Assembly (NCBI GenBank): GCA_012845835.1
Contig: JABAKD010000025.1
Span: 9,739,779 to 9,803,778, forward strand
Reading direction: 5' to 3'
DNA from: Undaria pinnatifida
Lineage: Eukaryota; Sar; Phaeophyceae; Laminariales; Alariaceae
DNA length: 64,000 nt
The notes below the pieces were generated by a model. It had not been told where the DNA came from. It was given only the letters and a program-made list of their open reading frames with translations, and did no database searches. The position numbers and the translations under genes were made by a program. Each line of letters begins with the position of its first letter. Positions within the stretch are counted from its first letter, which is position 1. Positions 11,201 to 22,180 of the stretch are shown piece by piece.

Positions 11201-14200
11201 TGATTTTTTCGGCATAAAAAAACGGTATACCCTCTGTCCGATTGAGCTCCTCAATCGAGGAACCAACGATGAGTTAAGTATGTTCGCGAGAAATAATAGT
11301 TTGGGACTAGCGCATATAAGGTTGATCGGGTTGAGCGAACGAATGCCTTCGAAGTCATTATTCGGGTGACCTATAGAGCTCCTCATGTAGGAGCTGAATA
11401 AAAAGTTAGAATTTGCCTCACCCCTACCGTGGGATGGCTCCAAAAACAGCAATGGTAGCGGTGGCAGCAGTACCGGGAACAGGAGCACAGGATCGGGAGC
11501 AAACCCAGGGACAAAACTGCACCACGTGGAATGTATATTCAAGGCGTGAACGCCACCAGAACTATCGTCTCGCTGGTTCGTTGCTTGTTTCCGAACGCAT
11601 GAAGTCCCTCGCGCGCATTAATTATCCCAGAAAGTTCTTTCCGGAAACGACGCGAATTCTCGACCATTAAGAAGCATCCGAACCGCCCGCCATCATATGT
11701 TATGGCTGTGCTCAGCCATATTTTCTCCCACCTGCACAGTTAGAAATGTGCTTCATCTGTGTTTATTGTCCTCCAAATGATGGGTAGAACTGCCACACTT
11801 CTATCTTGGTTTGCCCCCAATTGCTGCCCCCACGCGGTGGGGTAGATGCAACAAGGCAGCCATGTCGGAGAGGAAGCGAGCGTTGAAAACACGACAGAAA
11901 CCAAAAATGGGCATCTCATTGGTCTGCTCGTTTGTTGGCCTATTGCCTCGTTTCGGGAAAAATGATGCCCTCTGTGGGCTTTCGTGATCCCTGAAAACAA
12001 ATATCGGAGACGTTATGAGTTAGACACCATCAAGAGAACAAACTACCTTCAGCCGCACGCCTCCCCGACTTAGATACTATGCCGCGATCGACCCCCCTTG
12101 GCAAACGTGGCGGCGTCCAAACTCCCGAAACCCCTCACCCATCGTCGGGCCAGGTACGAGGATACTGCAAGGATAAAAGCAACCCCGAGTTGTTCGACAA
12201 AATTGGTGTGTTCGGCAACATCTACAATTCTAACATCCACCACCTCTACTTCGGAGTCTACTCATACGGCCACCAGCAGGGAGACTGGAGAAACAATAAG
12301 GTGCACGACAACATCGGCTACGGCTTCGACCCCCACGACGACAGCGATTACTTGACCATCCACGACAACGAGGTCTACAACAACGGGAACCACAACATCA
12401 TCGCCTCCAAGCGCTGCGATCATATCTCCATCCAGGTTGGTCATCTTTCTGGCAAATCCGAATGTCGCGTGTTACGTGCCAGCAACCCCGTTGGAACCGC
12501 CCCGTGTAGGAACATGTAACAACAATGACCCCACTTCAAATCAGCGACGATAAGGGACATCTCACGTTGATGTTAGTCTGCGCAAGCTCCCGCGACAACC
12601 CGGGCTTGTTCGTGTGTGGTCGATGTTTCACTCGCCGTGTAGTGTCGACGATAGTTTTTTCAAACAACGTTCCTACATGATTATTCGCACGTGACCCAAA
12701 CGAGTGCAAGCTATTAATAGCAAGTTGTATCACACCTTGGGCCTTCGGTAGGGCTGACCCTTCGGCCCCAGTTATGTGTTCCCTGTCTTTCACCTTTCGG
12801 TATCTTCGTGTAATTTGTTTTGTTTCTGTTGAACATTGTTTAAACCCCCGAACTCTTAATGGCTCCCGGATCTAGAGTGCGATGAGTATCGAAGTGGTCT
12901 GTTTTATATAGTAGTAAATGGGTTCAGAACTTGGGCTTGCTTACCACCGTAGGCGTTCGCGTGGTTATGATTGTGGAGTTGCTGGTGGTTCAGAAGCATT
13001 CGAAGCTGAACCTTACACTGCGGGAGGACTTGGACTTGCAGTTCCAGCTACCAGTTTGGTTTGACAGGTTGTGTGGATGCCTTCGCCTCAAGATGCATGC
13101 AAGAAACTTATGTACCTTGAAACTCTGACCGTGGTTTCAACATTTTTCTCGTTGTGACATAATGCCCCATGCACAGTTTTGTTCGGCGTTCCCACCAGTA
13201 TGGACTCCGTTGATATGACAGTGCGTACTTGGTAAGCTTAACCTCACCTGCTTTGTTTCTAAGCCTATTGTAATAGCCTCGAGCTTCCTTGGTAGGAATG
13301 GGAGGGGCTCCAACCGGACACCCCCGAGTTTTACCTGCATTTGTTGTTTGAATAATATTTACGGAGACGTCATTGTTGAGGTGGTAGAAACAGTTGTCGA
13401 AATCTCGACCAAGCGAGGCTGCGGCAGGGAGACAATCTTGGGGCTTTCATTCCTGAGGCTTCGGGTCACTCGCGCGAATGACCCCACTGATAGTTTGCCG
13501 TGTTAATCTTCCGCGGTGCCACCGCTTGACATGAACCCGCAGTGGGATGGTTGTTGTTTGTTGTTGGGTGGTAGGTTGCGCTGAGTCAAAAATAATCACC
13601 TCAAGTGTTTTTTTAGTTTGTGAGGTACTGCGAGTCACACGCGCGAGTAGAACAAAGACGATGTGTATAACATCCCCCCTGTCTTACCCTTGGTTGCCGA
13701 TGATATGCAAGAAAGCTGCGCGTTATACGTTGATCGGATATGCTACCGGCGGGGGGGGAGGGGGGGGTCCCTCATGTATGTATGTGCCCGTTTTGAAATC
13801 TGAATGTGAGTTTTCCGATGTCTCACCGTTTTTTGCTTGGAGCACAGGGTAACGAGGTGTACGGGGGCGACAAGGTCGGCATTTTCTTGCACCTCAGCAG
13901 CGACGATGCTTCCGTCAAAGGTGAGATAACCCCCGTTGGTTTCCATCTATCGTTGATCACATGGGAAAAGTAGGCAAAATAAGGTTCTGAGCACGCATGA
14001 AATTGTCTTTGGGTTGGTCAGACATGCCAGAATGTTGGGCCTTTGGTTTGCCACTGCAACGTTGCAGCCTGCCTCGCGTCACGACCTCCCCCCCCCCCCC
14101 CCCCCCGTTCCCCTATAACCTCATGTTCCCTATATTGACCGCAGACCCAATGTATTGCTGCATTCGTATGTAGCCGGCATGTAACAGTCTCGTTGTCGAG

Positions 14201-15804
14201 ATTGAGTTGTTATTGCGGTCGTGTGTGATTAATCGATTTGGTGGAAGAGTGGGGCATACCAAGTCGAGCACTGCACGTTTCTGCAAGCAATCATGGATTT
14301 ATGCCGTTTACGGTTTTTCTTGTCTGAACAATACGAGTTAATCGCTGTCACAAGCTATTCATCACCACCTTAAATGCTTTACCTAATTTGAGTCGTTCAT
14401 TGTTGTTTCCCCCCTTCTGGCGATAAAGATAACGACGTCCACGACAATGCAGACGCTGGCCTTGCGCTGCTGGAATCTTTCGACGCCGACGTGTCCGGCA
14501 ACACCTTCCAAGACAACAAGTACGGCATCAGGCTGTCCGTGGCGTCCGCAGACAACGTTTTCTCCAAAAACGAAATCAGCGGCTCTTCCCGGTGAGTTTC
14601 CGTTTTTCCTCGGTAGGGGAAAGAACGCTATAACGCCAAGATCTTGTTTTCGACTAAGATTTGATCGAGGAGCTAATATATACCTCTTCTAGAGCTGAGA
14701 ATAAATGCAGATCCTCGCCGGCTAGCCGAAAGATAGTCGGAATGTTGATAGATAGGCTTCCTTATCTGCGTTCCACTAGTACTGCACACAAAAAGGAGGA
14801 CAGCTACGAGTAACTCTTCGCGTGAATTCCCCACGAGAACCACTTTTTTTTTCGTAGCCCCACACCCCGTTTTCGCCTCAACCGTTGTTGCTTTTCTTGG
14901 GGTGGGGCGTCTTATTTGTGCCATCACCCGCGAACCGAAGCCCGACGCGGGGGGGGGGGGGGGGCGAACAACATTGACGCCCTTTTCGGCCCTTGCTAAG
15001 CCAGACGCTTGACGCAAGAGCATTGCGTATTGCCACGTAGATGGGCTCTGCCTGAACAGCACGGATTATGTACTGAACCGTTCATCTGACGATGCAACAG
15101 CAGGTTTTAGCGGGCAAGCTGTAGCCTTTTTGAATAGGTTCCAAAAAGCTTTAGATATATTGTTCGATAGGTGCGAGGAAGGGTTTCAATGAGTGGGCTC
15201 TTCGCGGGTAGGTAATGGTAGTTATGTGCTGATGAAAGGTTGGCAATACCATCTCGATGGCTGACGTTTGCTGGTACGTAGTGTTTTTTACTCTATCCGC
15301 TGGTGGTTGTGTACCTGATGTATATGTCGCTGTTTGATCTCGATTAATATGGGTTTCTGGTACAGAGCTAGTCCGCCGTACTCGCGGACCGTTGTGTACT
15401 TGCGAACAGCTCGCCGCACGTTGCCAAGGGCAGATATTCACCCGTAGAGGTTCTCTGTTCTTTTTAACTTAGTTTTCCTTTTGCCTGTGCCACCGTCTTG
15501 CAGGTACAGCGTTTACCTCTACGATGGGAACGATGAGCCCGAGACGACCAGCTCACCGCGACCACAATACAACTCCTTCACGGGAAATACTATCACCGGA
15601 GGTGGTGAGAGCATGAGGGTTGCCGATTCCGACGGCACCCGGTTCATCGACAACACCTTTGAGGACGCGGCCACGACTCGGTTCGATGGCTCGACGGACA
15701 CCTTGATGTCAGGCAATACCGGCCTCGATGGTATCAAGATCAGGGTGGTCAACAGCGCTTGCTTCGACGGCAAGTCCGACTCGGAGTATACGCCCACTTG
15801 CTAA
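4949..15804 (+). CDS. Mannuronan C5-epimerase, intact, seven exons (gene 1)
   Basis: The enzyme epimerises beta-D-mannuronate to alpha-L-guluronate in polymeric alginate, stiffening the brown algal wall. Coding exons are 4949-5299, 7991-8104, 10747-10962, 12154-12435, 13848-13920, 14429-14591 and 15504-15804. They sum to 1500 bases, giving 499 residues plus TAA, and every junction is GT-AG and in phase. Residues 1-26 look like a signal peptide: K10-R11, a leucine-rich core, and an ASA-A cleavage site. Residues 228-499 form a right-handed beta-helix of repeated [D/G/N]N-x-[V/T/I] coils. GYGFDPHDD at about 282-290 carries the DPHD motif of the AlgG/AlgE families; H288 corresponds to the proposed catalytic base, and K313/R314 are candidates for the carboxylate-neutralising arginine. 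No WSC domain is present. The start is the first of two in-frame ATGs (M1, M7). Family assignment comes from recognised motifs and from the paralog at 32224. No promoter could be supported. Confidence 0.93.
6765..6905. repeat. Head-to-head pair of CAGCTGTGAG repeat ends
   Basis: The sequence reads CTCACAGCTGGCTGGTGGAG and GTATTTCAATTTTA, a 13-base spacer, then TAAAATTGAAATAC and ACTCCAGCTGTGAC. The central arms are a perfect 20-base inverted repeat. It looks like two end fragments of the dispersed repeat joined in opposite orientation. Confidence 0.7.
6922..7385 (+). repeat. CAGCTGTGAG dispersed repeat with poly-G run
   Basis: This is a long copy, parallel to 1722-2105. It starts with AATGCACTCTTCCAGCTGTG and ends at CTGACGGTTTTGG. 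The poly-G region is 7284-7311, interrupted by single T and C bases. A 70-base segment around 7175-7245 is extra relative to the 1722 copy. Confidence 0.8.
7991..8104 (+). CDS. Gene 1 exon 2
   Basis: It encodes residues 118-155 (starts VYGKSAGG, ends FVSTK). The acceptor is TTGCAG|GTG and the donor is AAG|GTAAAT, both phase 0. The copy at 34902-35015 has the same length and nearly the same protein, and intronic sequence diverges sharply on both sides. Confidence 0.92.
8105..10746 (+). other. Gene 1 intron 2
   Basis: It is 2642 bases, GTAAAT to CCCTAG. It contains a short reverse fragment of the CAGCTGTGAG repeat (9011-9080) and a GTCACT...AGTGAC palindrome element (about 9490-9780). Stretches such as 8340-8480 align with intron 2 of the pseudogene (35080-35300). 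No open frame is supported. Confidence 0.8.
9490..9780. repeat. Element with GTCACTGGCGCGAGTGAC palindrome
   Basis: The palindrome at 9542-9559 lies between a conserved left part (GTTGCGGGCTTTGTTG) and right part (CCCTGTTGCTTGCATTTTTA, then GAACCCGCAATAGAATGG). The same order occurs at 35810-36080 at the equivalent intron position of gene 2, and in weaker form at 13430-13680, 39795-39990 and 63600-63720. Confidence 0.6.
10747..10962 (+). CDS. Gene 1 exon 3
   Basis: It encodes residues 156-227 (starts VFGWDTSTN, ends YGLSWK), with one cysteine in ETCDG. The acceptor is CCCTAG|GTG and the donor is AAG|GTGAAA, phase 0. LDIEDSEIAYLGYYNS resembles the first coils of the beta-helix. The paralog at 37064-37277 is two bases shorter at its 5' edge. 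Confidence 0.92.
10963..12153 (+). other. Gene 1 intron 3
   Basis: It is 1191 bases, GTGAAA to GGCCAG. No recognisable repeat or RNA was seen. It aligns loosely with 37278-38520. Confidence 0.75.
12154..12435 (+). CDS. Gene 1 exon 4: catalytic beta-helix coils
   Basis: It encodes residues 228-321. It contains IYNSNIHHLYFGVYSYG, GDWRNNKVHDN, the active-site segment GYGFDPHDD and the IIASKRCDH strand, all typical of AlgG-like epimerases. The acceptor is GGCCAG|GTA and the donor is CAG|GTTGGT, phase 0. The paralog at 38521-38802 has the same length and keeps the motif. Confidence 0.95.
12436..13847 (+). other. Gene 1 intron 4
   Basis: It is 1412 bases, GTTGGT to GCACAG. It contains the GGGTCACTCGCGCGAATGAC palindrome at 13463-13485 and a second half-like element near 13625-13650. 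A G-run lies at 13751-13766. Its downstream half aligns with 39400-40296. Confidence 0.75.
13848..13920 (+). CDS. Gene 1 exon 5
   Basis: It is a 73-base exon encoding residues 322-345 plus the first base of codon 346 (GNEVYGGDKVGIFLHLSS region). The acceptor is CACAG|GGT and the donor is AAAG|GTGAGA, phase 1. It joins in phase to exon 6, completing an Asp codon (G|AT). Confidence 0.9.
13921..14428 (+). other. Gene 1 intron 5
   Basis: It is 508 bases, GTGAGA to ATAAAG, with a 19-base C-run at 14088-14106. Only its first 80 or so bases have a counterpart in gene 2. Confidence 0.75.
14429..14591 (+). CDS. Gene 1 exon 6 (absent from the second copy)
   Basis: It is a 163-base exon encoding residues 346-400, about two beta-helix coils (DNDVHDNADAGLALLES, then GNTFQDNKYGIRLSVAS). 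The acceptor is ATAAAG|AT after a C/T-rich tract and the donor is CG|GTGAGT, phase 2. There is no equivalent between exons 5 and 7 of the copy at 32224-41373. Confidence 0.9.
14592..15503 (+). other. Gene 1 intron 6
   Basis: It is 912 bases, GTGAGT to TTGCAG, with a G-run at 14949-14964. Its last 500 bases, from the ATGGGCTCTGCCTGAACAGC stretch near 15040, have a counterpart in gene 2 (GTGGGCTCTGCCTAAACCAC, 40606-40625). Confidence 0.75.
15504..15804 (+). CDS. Gene 1 exon 7: C-terminal coils and stop
   Basis: It encodes residues 401-499 and TAA (starts YSVYLYDG, ends with Cys). It contains the last coils (FTGNTITGGGESMRVADS, DNTFEDAATTRF) and two cysteines, in SACFD and PTC, that may form a terminal disulfide. 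The acceptor is TTGCAG|G. Copy 2 has the same length here but ends in Ser. Confidence 0.93.
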
Positions 15805-18800
15805 CGGTTCATGGCCATCACCACCAATGCACTCCATGCATTGAGTTAGTATGTATTGCCTGGGTGCTCCGCTCGTCGCCCGCACCGTGCCCGGCTCCTC
15901 TGGTTTGGCAAGCAGAAATCAGACCGCTCGCCAATTGAAGCTATGGGCGTAAATAGTTGCAAAGGTTTGTCTCTTTGGAGTACGGTAATGGTCCTGCTGT
16001 AGTGCCGTATGTGCCGTGCTCTAGTCGGAAGTACCGGTGATAAATGGCAAGCCAGCAATACTCCGCGTAGGGTCACGATCATATTTTCCCGTCTGTGCCC
16101 CAAGCTGATCCACAGTCACCTTATCGAGAAAAATGCACCACTCACAAACCGGCGCTATCGACGCACCACTCTTGCATAGGTACACTCTCAGTTGGGTACT
16201 CTGGTATATAGGTATATACCCGATTGATGTGGTAACACTCAGGTATGTACCGAGGGATTGAACCAGGACCATTTGGTCATAGTCGGGGATGCGTATCACG
16301 GTACTCCCAGATACTCCCAAAACGTGCCGTTGGAATAGCGACCCAAACTGGATTATGCAATGCGGAAGAGGAGAGCGATCAGGCATTTATTGCGGTAGAA
16401 AAGACCTCGAATTGTTCGCCTCTCTGTAATTTAGGTCCAGCATGTGTTTAGTTTGGTTTTGTTCTCATGGTTTGTATCCTGTGTACGGTAGCCTTGTGGT
16501 TTCATGGTTTGTCGGTCGAGTGGTTGATATTTGGTTGATTGGTTGATATATACCCCAAATTCCGAAGCACACTCCCATCGTGTTCGCTGCGTAGCGTTTG
16601 TTGATAGCACGAGGGCACTGATTTTCACGCATCGCATCATTTTTCCTTCATGTATGTATCGGGCCGGAGGTTAGTCAAGGGTGTAAAACTCCCACTCGTA
16701 TACCACTAGATGCTGCTGTACTAACGTCGTATTTGTGTACTACTTCTGGTGTAACTTCCTCTGGGGTATGTTTTAGGGTGGACGGTGTCGTTGTTGTAGT
16801 TGTCACGCCGTCTGCGCGGTGTGGCATTTTGATGCCGGTCATGTGTAACGTTGTTGATGGTCGCACCCAAAAATTATCGACCATGTGTAACTTTTCAAAC
16901 GTTTCATTGTCTAGCTGTACCGACGGGTTTTCGTCATAAGGATACGCGAACTACATGTACAATATGTTGTACAAACACACCCCTTCCGTGTAGCAGGAGA
17001 CTCTTCCTCCTATATCTAGGGACGGGACACCCGTCCAGCAGCACCGGAAAAGGACCCTCTTGTTGAAACAGGACGACGGTAATTGTCGTACGAGTATTCT
17101 ACTGCATAGTCTACGGAAATTTAGGCCGATTAGTGTTAATTGCGTTTCGATGCTGGAACGAGGGTAAGCGTACGATACCAAGGGCCTTGAAAGTTGTGCG
17201 AGTATGAACACCTACTGTTGGAAAAAAAGTGTTGAGCATGGGATAGTAGTCCCAGTTAGAAAGCGCGCCAAGTGCCAATAGCACACGCTACGACTCACAC
17301 GTTTACCGAGAGTATAGATTGCGTAGGGTATGAATTGTCTACCGGCTAGAGCATAAATTAACATTCGAAGTAGCTTTTATTCCCGAAGATTGGTCTTTCG
17401 TTTTTGTTTTCGCTGGATGTTTTCAATACTGGCGCCATGTTGTTGTGTGTTGGGCTATCGTTTTGTGTTAGTGTATACTTTTGTCATGCCATCTTCGTGT
17501 ACTGGTTTACAAATATTGCTCGGGGTGCATTTTTGATTTGAAGGTGTCTCTGTGTCTAGCATGTGGGTTCGTTGCTTTGTCGGCAATGTAAGCTGTATAC
17601 TTCAAACTGAAGAGGTAAGGAAAGTCAGGCCTCCCGGCGTGTGTAATCGATGTGTCGCTCGTTGGGTTGAATCTGTAATCAAATCGTTTTTGATGGCAGG
17701 TGGACAGTTAATCTTTGTCCGTATCCATCCGGTGGCCGGTGGATTGTTCTTTGTTGGATAGAGTCGATTCGATTGTTGCTGGATGTGAGTGGATTGTCAC
17801 CGGTAAAACCACGCATGGGTTCGATTTCTGGAAGTTGACCAGGACGGAACGAAATCAACAAGACGGTTTTGTTGAAACCCCGATGGTAGGCATGGAGCCT
17901 ATCCGTGTTCTCGTTGGGGTAACATTGTAACTGGTTTAAGGGTGATCATGAAGTAGCTATATTGCGTGTCCTAACACACTGTTTGGTTGATAATGGGCTG
18001 GGCAAGGAGGACTGGCCGGACAAGTCGAAAGACACGAGAGGAGCGTGTTGTTCGTTTTATGCTGTCAAGCGTTGTAGTAAGAACGCTGTTTGTTGAGTTG
18101 GCTACCCCTCAAGGGCCTTTAGTATCACGAATATATACTGTATAGACTAAAACGAAGTGTCACAGTTCTTGCAAGAAAGGGGAACACAACGGGACACCAC
18201 TGCAGTGTAAATCTGCTACTCAGGCTTTTATCACGCGGGCATTTGATCTAATCTCCGCCCTGCCCCTTTTCCTTTTTGTCTAACAACCGTTCTGTTTTCC
18301 ATTCCACTGATATGTAATCTGGTAAACCAGGGCGGGGTTGTGATTGCAGGCTTCCCATTCCCATGCCTACTATACGTATCGCGGGCTAGACAAAGCACCT
18401 CGCTCCACGCACTGACCTATGGCACATCGCCAATGAGATGGTTCTAACGTGCTATTTTGACAAAAATAGATGGCTGTAAACGCAATATCTCAAGAAGAGT
18501 CCTCTACCCACACCACCCCAGCCCACCTCACCTCACAGTCATTTACCCAGCATACCCCACCTCACAGGTATTTAAAGAGCTACATTATGCTTGTTTCGCT
18601 CACGCCCAAGCACCTCCACTTGACCAAACGACTAACATCATTGAGGTTCCAGTACTACATTGTTTTACTCGTCTTTATGTTTCTCGAAACGAAGCACGAT
18701 GTCTAGATATATTGTTGCCTGTACTGGTGTTGGTGAAGTAGCTGTAGGAAGAGTTACAGTACAGTTACCCGAATACCACCCATGCACAACGTTCCACAAC

Positions 18801-20204
18801 CTCCTCCCACTCAACCTGTATTGATGCTGTATGTCCGCGCACGGTCTTACACAGTTCGTCGGTGGTGGTGGGAGTTCGAGCTGCTCTCCAATTTGAACTG
18901 TTGAGTAAGATTGTAACATGTTTCCGGACCTCAATTGTTTTACAAACCTTTCCGTCGTGAAAGAGTTCCAATAATACTCTTCTTGGCGAACACGGCCTAC
19001 CACCTTATTTCTTCCTACGCAGTTCATTGTTGGCGTCGATGGAAGTTTTACACCTTATTTCTTCCCACGCAGTTCATTGTTGGCGTCGATGGAAGTTTTA
19101 CAGAATGCGGCACCCATTTTGAGTCACGTGATTGTGAAAAAATCATGAAACACACAGCGTTACAGCACAAAGGTTTCCGGCATAATAGCTGGCAAATATT
19201 CATCTTGGAGAGAAGGTCGGTACAACTTCATTTCACGCTACATTATTCAACCGTCAAAGATGGACACATACATGTACTCCTGTTCCGAAAAGGCCAGAAC
19301 GTGGGTGATGCCCCCAACCTAATGTCACCATGCACATACGTAACCCCACCGTGCAAGCCGACTGTCGTTTATACATACGCGGTCATGACAGCTCATATAC
19401 ATGCAACCTGATGTACGATGTTAGTATGCTTGCCTCAACTTTCGAATTTCTGCAGTAGGTTTGTACGGTCGGTCCCGAAAGAAACAAAGGACAGTAAGTG
19501 ACCTACGTAATCAAATGCCATCATGAACACACGTACCTCACGCCGCCTCACTGCCTTTTATTGCAATGCCTGCTACGCCGGCGGCGTCAGAGTCCCCATC
19601 TGAGCAAGGAAGATGGAATCGTAGCCTTCCCGCTGGAGGGTGACACTTCACGAGCGCGCGGGTGTCCTGTATGTACCTCATTTTTGCGACGCTCAGAAGC
19701 TGAACGAGTTGACGGCGACAACAACATGAATGAGGCGCGGCAGCACCCATGAAGTTACCCGCACCCTCTCTCTTGTTGTTTCTTCAATCTGTAACTTTCC
19801 CTCTCTCCCCCGCTCCATTATTGTCTCGATTTTTCTCTCTCGATTTCTCTCGCAACGTCGTACGAGTAGCAGAGAAGACGGAGAGGTCAATTGGTGTTGA
19901 TGGGTGAAGTACCGGTCATGTTTATGATATTGTATTTTTCTTGTGGGCGAACTCTTCGTACCACGTGGTCCTCAACGAACAAGTCTGAATCGGGAAGACG
20001 GCACTTCGAACGTTAATAGATTTACCGCACGGGTGGTTTCTGTACCGCCGATGTGTGTTAGCCGGAAACATTGCCGCTGTAGCGGAAACCAGCCGTACTT
20101 CATTTACTCCAACTAACATTGTTCGTTTCGACCTGTACCCCACGATTTCATAGGCGCGCTATATTATGCAGTACGGCACAGCGATCAACAATTTAGCCGT
20201 GAAG
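15805..20204 (+). repeat. 3' flank of gene 1, shared by units B, C and D
   Basis: Landmarks in order are TTGG-rich 16525-16550, CACGAGGGCACTGATTTTCA (16610), GGTTGCACC-like and TGTACAATATGTTGTACAAAC (16960), CGACTCACACGTTTACC (17290), GGTGGCCGGTGGATTG (17730), CCCTCTCTCCCCCGCTCC (19800) and ATAGATTTACCGCACGGGTG (20015). The same order runs at 41374-45900, and from the TTGG tract on at 50395-53100. Polyadenylation of gene 1 should fall just after 15804, but no signal was assigned. Open frames here differ between copies, so they are not genes. Confidence 0.7.
19001..19100 (+). repeat. 50-bp tandem duplication, two copies
   Basis: Copies 19001-19050 and 19051-19100 begin CACCTTATTTCTTCC and end GGAAGTTTTA. 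They differ at a single base (T/C at position 16), so the duplication is young. Confidence 0.92.
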
Positions 20205-20715
20205 ATCATGAGGCTCGAGTCCTTGGCGAAACTCTTGCCATGACTCTTTCGGTACTGGCGATAAGGTAGAACTCACCCTTCTTTCCAAACACATTCCACC
20301 CTCTGCTCCGAAATAGGATGATCAACATTGTTGACGCATGCAATGAGACGGGAAAACGGCTCTACACAAAGAACAAAGCATGGAGGAAAGGGATCACGAC
20401 AGGAGTAGCACACTTCGAAGCAGATGTAAGAAGGAGACACAATGTGTTTCGGGTTGTTGATATCATTTCCAGCAAGCACTATATAGTGGTACTTCTGCAG
20501 CGGCAACGACAGTGGCAGCCAACCGCGTTCAGGATACTGCGTGTCAAGGGAAACCGTTCAGCGATGAAGCGTGCTAAGGGGATCGTTCCACACGAAACCT
20601 CGTAGTTTGGCCCAAGTCAATGAAACATATTGGAAAAAATGCCACGGATGAAGGCGCGAAAATGCCCTCTCCTGGCATTGTTGCTGGCAGCACATTCTGC
20701 AACCAACCCGATACC
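20205..20715 (+). repeat. About 500-bp flank element, copy 1
   Basis: Landmarks are GAGTCCTTGGCGAAACTCTT, GTGTTTCGGGTTGTTGATAT, GCAGCGGCAACGACAGTGGC, AGCGATGAAGC, ATCGTTCCACAC and CTGGCATTGTTGCTGGCAGC. Other copies are 23485-24000 and 59470-59965, with diverged pieces at 45960-46370, 300-480 and 1020-1150. No protein is conserved between copies. Confidence 0.75.
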
Positions 20716-22180
20716 ACAGCTCGTAAAACAGTCACACACTGTCTCCCCCCCCGGTCTCCGACCCCCCCGGCCAGCTACTCGCCCTAATACCCGCCCCTTT
20801 CTGGACGCCGTAACCTTGGTGCACCCTTCCTCCTTCCCAGACCAACAGTTCCCGATTCTCTCAGCCACAGCATGTATGGCAAAGTCAGGCCACTCCACCC
20901 TACCACCCTCCTGCCCAAACACCCTTCGCCCACGACGCTTGCTACGATACTTAGAGGTAGCACGTTTCGTCTTAGGTTTTTTCCGCATGACTAGGCCCCT
21001 CAACCCAACATCGTCGGAAATAGACCATTTCCTTTTTTCATAGTTCTCATGGGGTACATACCCCACTGGATTTTTTTTCCGGTAGCAGTTTTTTTTTTTC
21101 TCCAAATCAGGTTTTGGGAGAAATCATAAGCTCCCAGATTGAAGAGTAGTATTAGAAAATCGGTGGTGCATCTCTATCGTAGCACGCGTTCCATAAGGCA
21201 CTCTCCTCTCTCACCCCCATCATCCCCACGTGAACGGTCTCCTCCCTGTGTCTGGTTCCTCGCTTCCCCGCGCCTCTTCCCTTCCCGTCCCGCCATGATC
21301 TAAACCTGCTGCAGCATCAATGTGAGCGCCTCCTGCTGCTCGTGGAAACTGTCCAACGTTATCCCCCTTCACGCTAAGACCGCAGGCCTGCCCGGGTCTG
21401 CCTCTCAACCTCGCAGCAGTCCTTAACTTCTGCCGTTCATGTACCTGATCCCTCTCATTCATCCTGCCCCCCCCCCAGCCAAACTTCCTTGACTCGCGTA
21501 ACCCTGCCTCTCCCCCACATCGTTCGACCTTGCGCGTAAGCCCTTGTTGTGGACATCCCAATTCGTTCGCCGGCGTAGCGACCTGCCTAACCCACGTCCC
21601 CATTCCATTCCTTCCACTCCGCCTCTTGGGCGTGCCACTTCCCCCCCCCCCCGCAGAAATATATGAATCGCCTATAATATTGCCACCACCCCCATCAGCT
21701 CTAGAATTGGTGGGCAACCGGTTAATGTCCCCGTCCATCTCTTTGGTACTACGCAATGCATGTGTTCAGTACACCGCCGTTTACGGACAAACCTCCACCA
21801 CGGCCTCAAACGAAGATTCCGAAACCTGATCCGCTTGTGAGTCCCTTTAGGAACGTGAAACAGCGCCGCCAGCATCTCTCTCACCGACAGACCCTCCTTT
21901 GAGCCCGTCTTCACCACCCAGCGTATCCATTAAATTCCTTCGTCAGCCCCTGCACCCTTCTAGCTTGCGCCTTTGGCCCATTCCTTCATTCACTCGCCCT
22001 CCACTCCCGCTTCATCTTGCCCATTGGGATGCATTTCTCTCGGCTTCAGATACCGCCGAACTCCCCCCTGCCCCTTCATACCGTGTGCGCTCCAGCTGGG
22101 CGCGTACGTCCGCACGGGTAACAGCTGATTCCTCTCTTCAACATCGCCCGCTGTCTTTTCAAATCAACGTCGCCCGCTTC
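20716..22180 (-). other. C-rich insertion, possible decayed gene on the - strand
   Basis: This stretch is present only in unit B, between two direct copies of the flank element. Read on the - strand it gives lysine/arginine-rich and glycine-rich open frames: 21220-21756; 21672-21917 with SVREMLAALFHVPKGTHKR; and 20617-21105 with KKPKTKRATSKYRSKRR. None resembles a family I recognise, and the frames are broken relative to each other. It may be the remains of a transposon or captured gene, but base bias alone could produce these frames. Confidence 0.4.

Noticed and set aside
18935-19411. 158-residue frame on the + strand in the gene 1 flank
   Set aside because: It contains the young 50-bp duplication, and no equivalent frame is kept in units C and D.
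21220-21756. 178-residue Gly/Arg-rich frame on the - strand
   Set aside because: Composition-driven in a C-rich insertion, with no start context, splice pattern or recognised family; mentioned only as a possible decayed gene.
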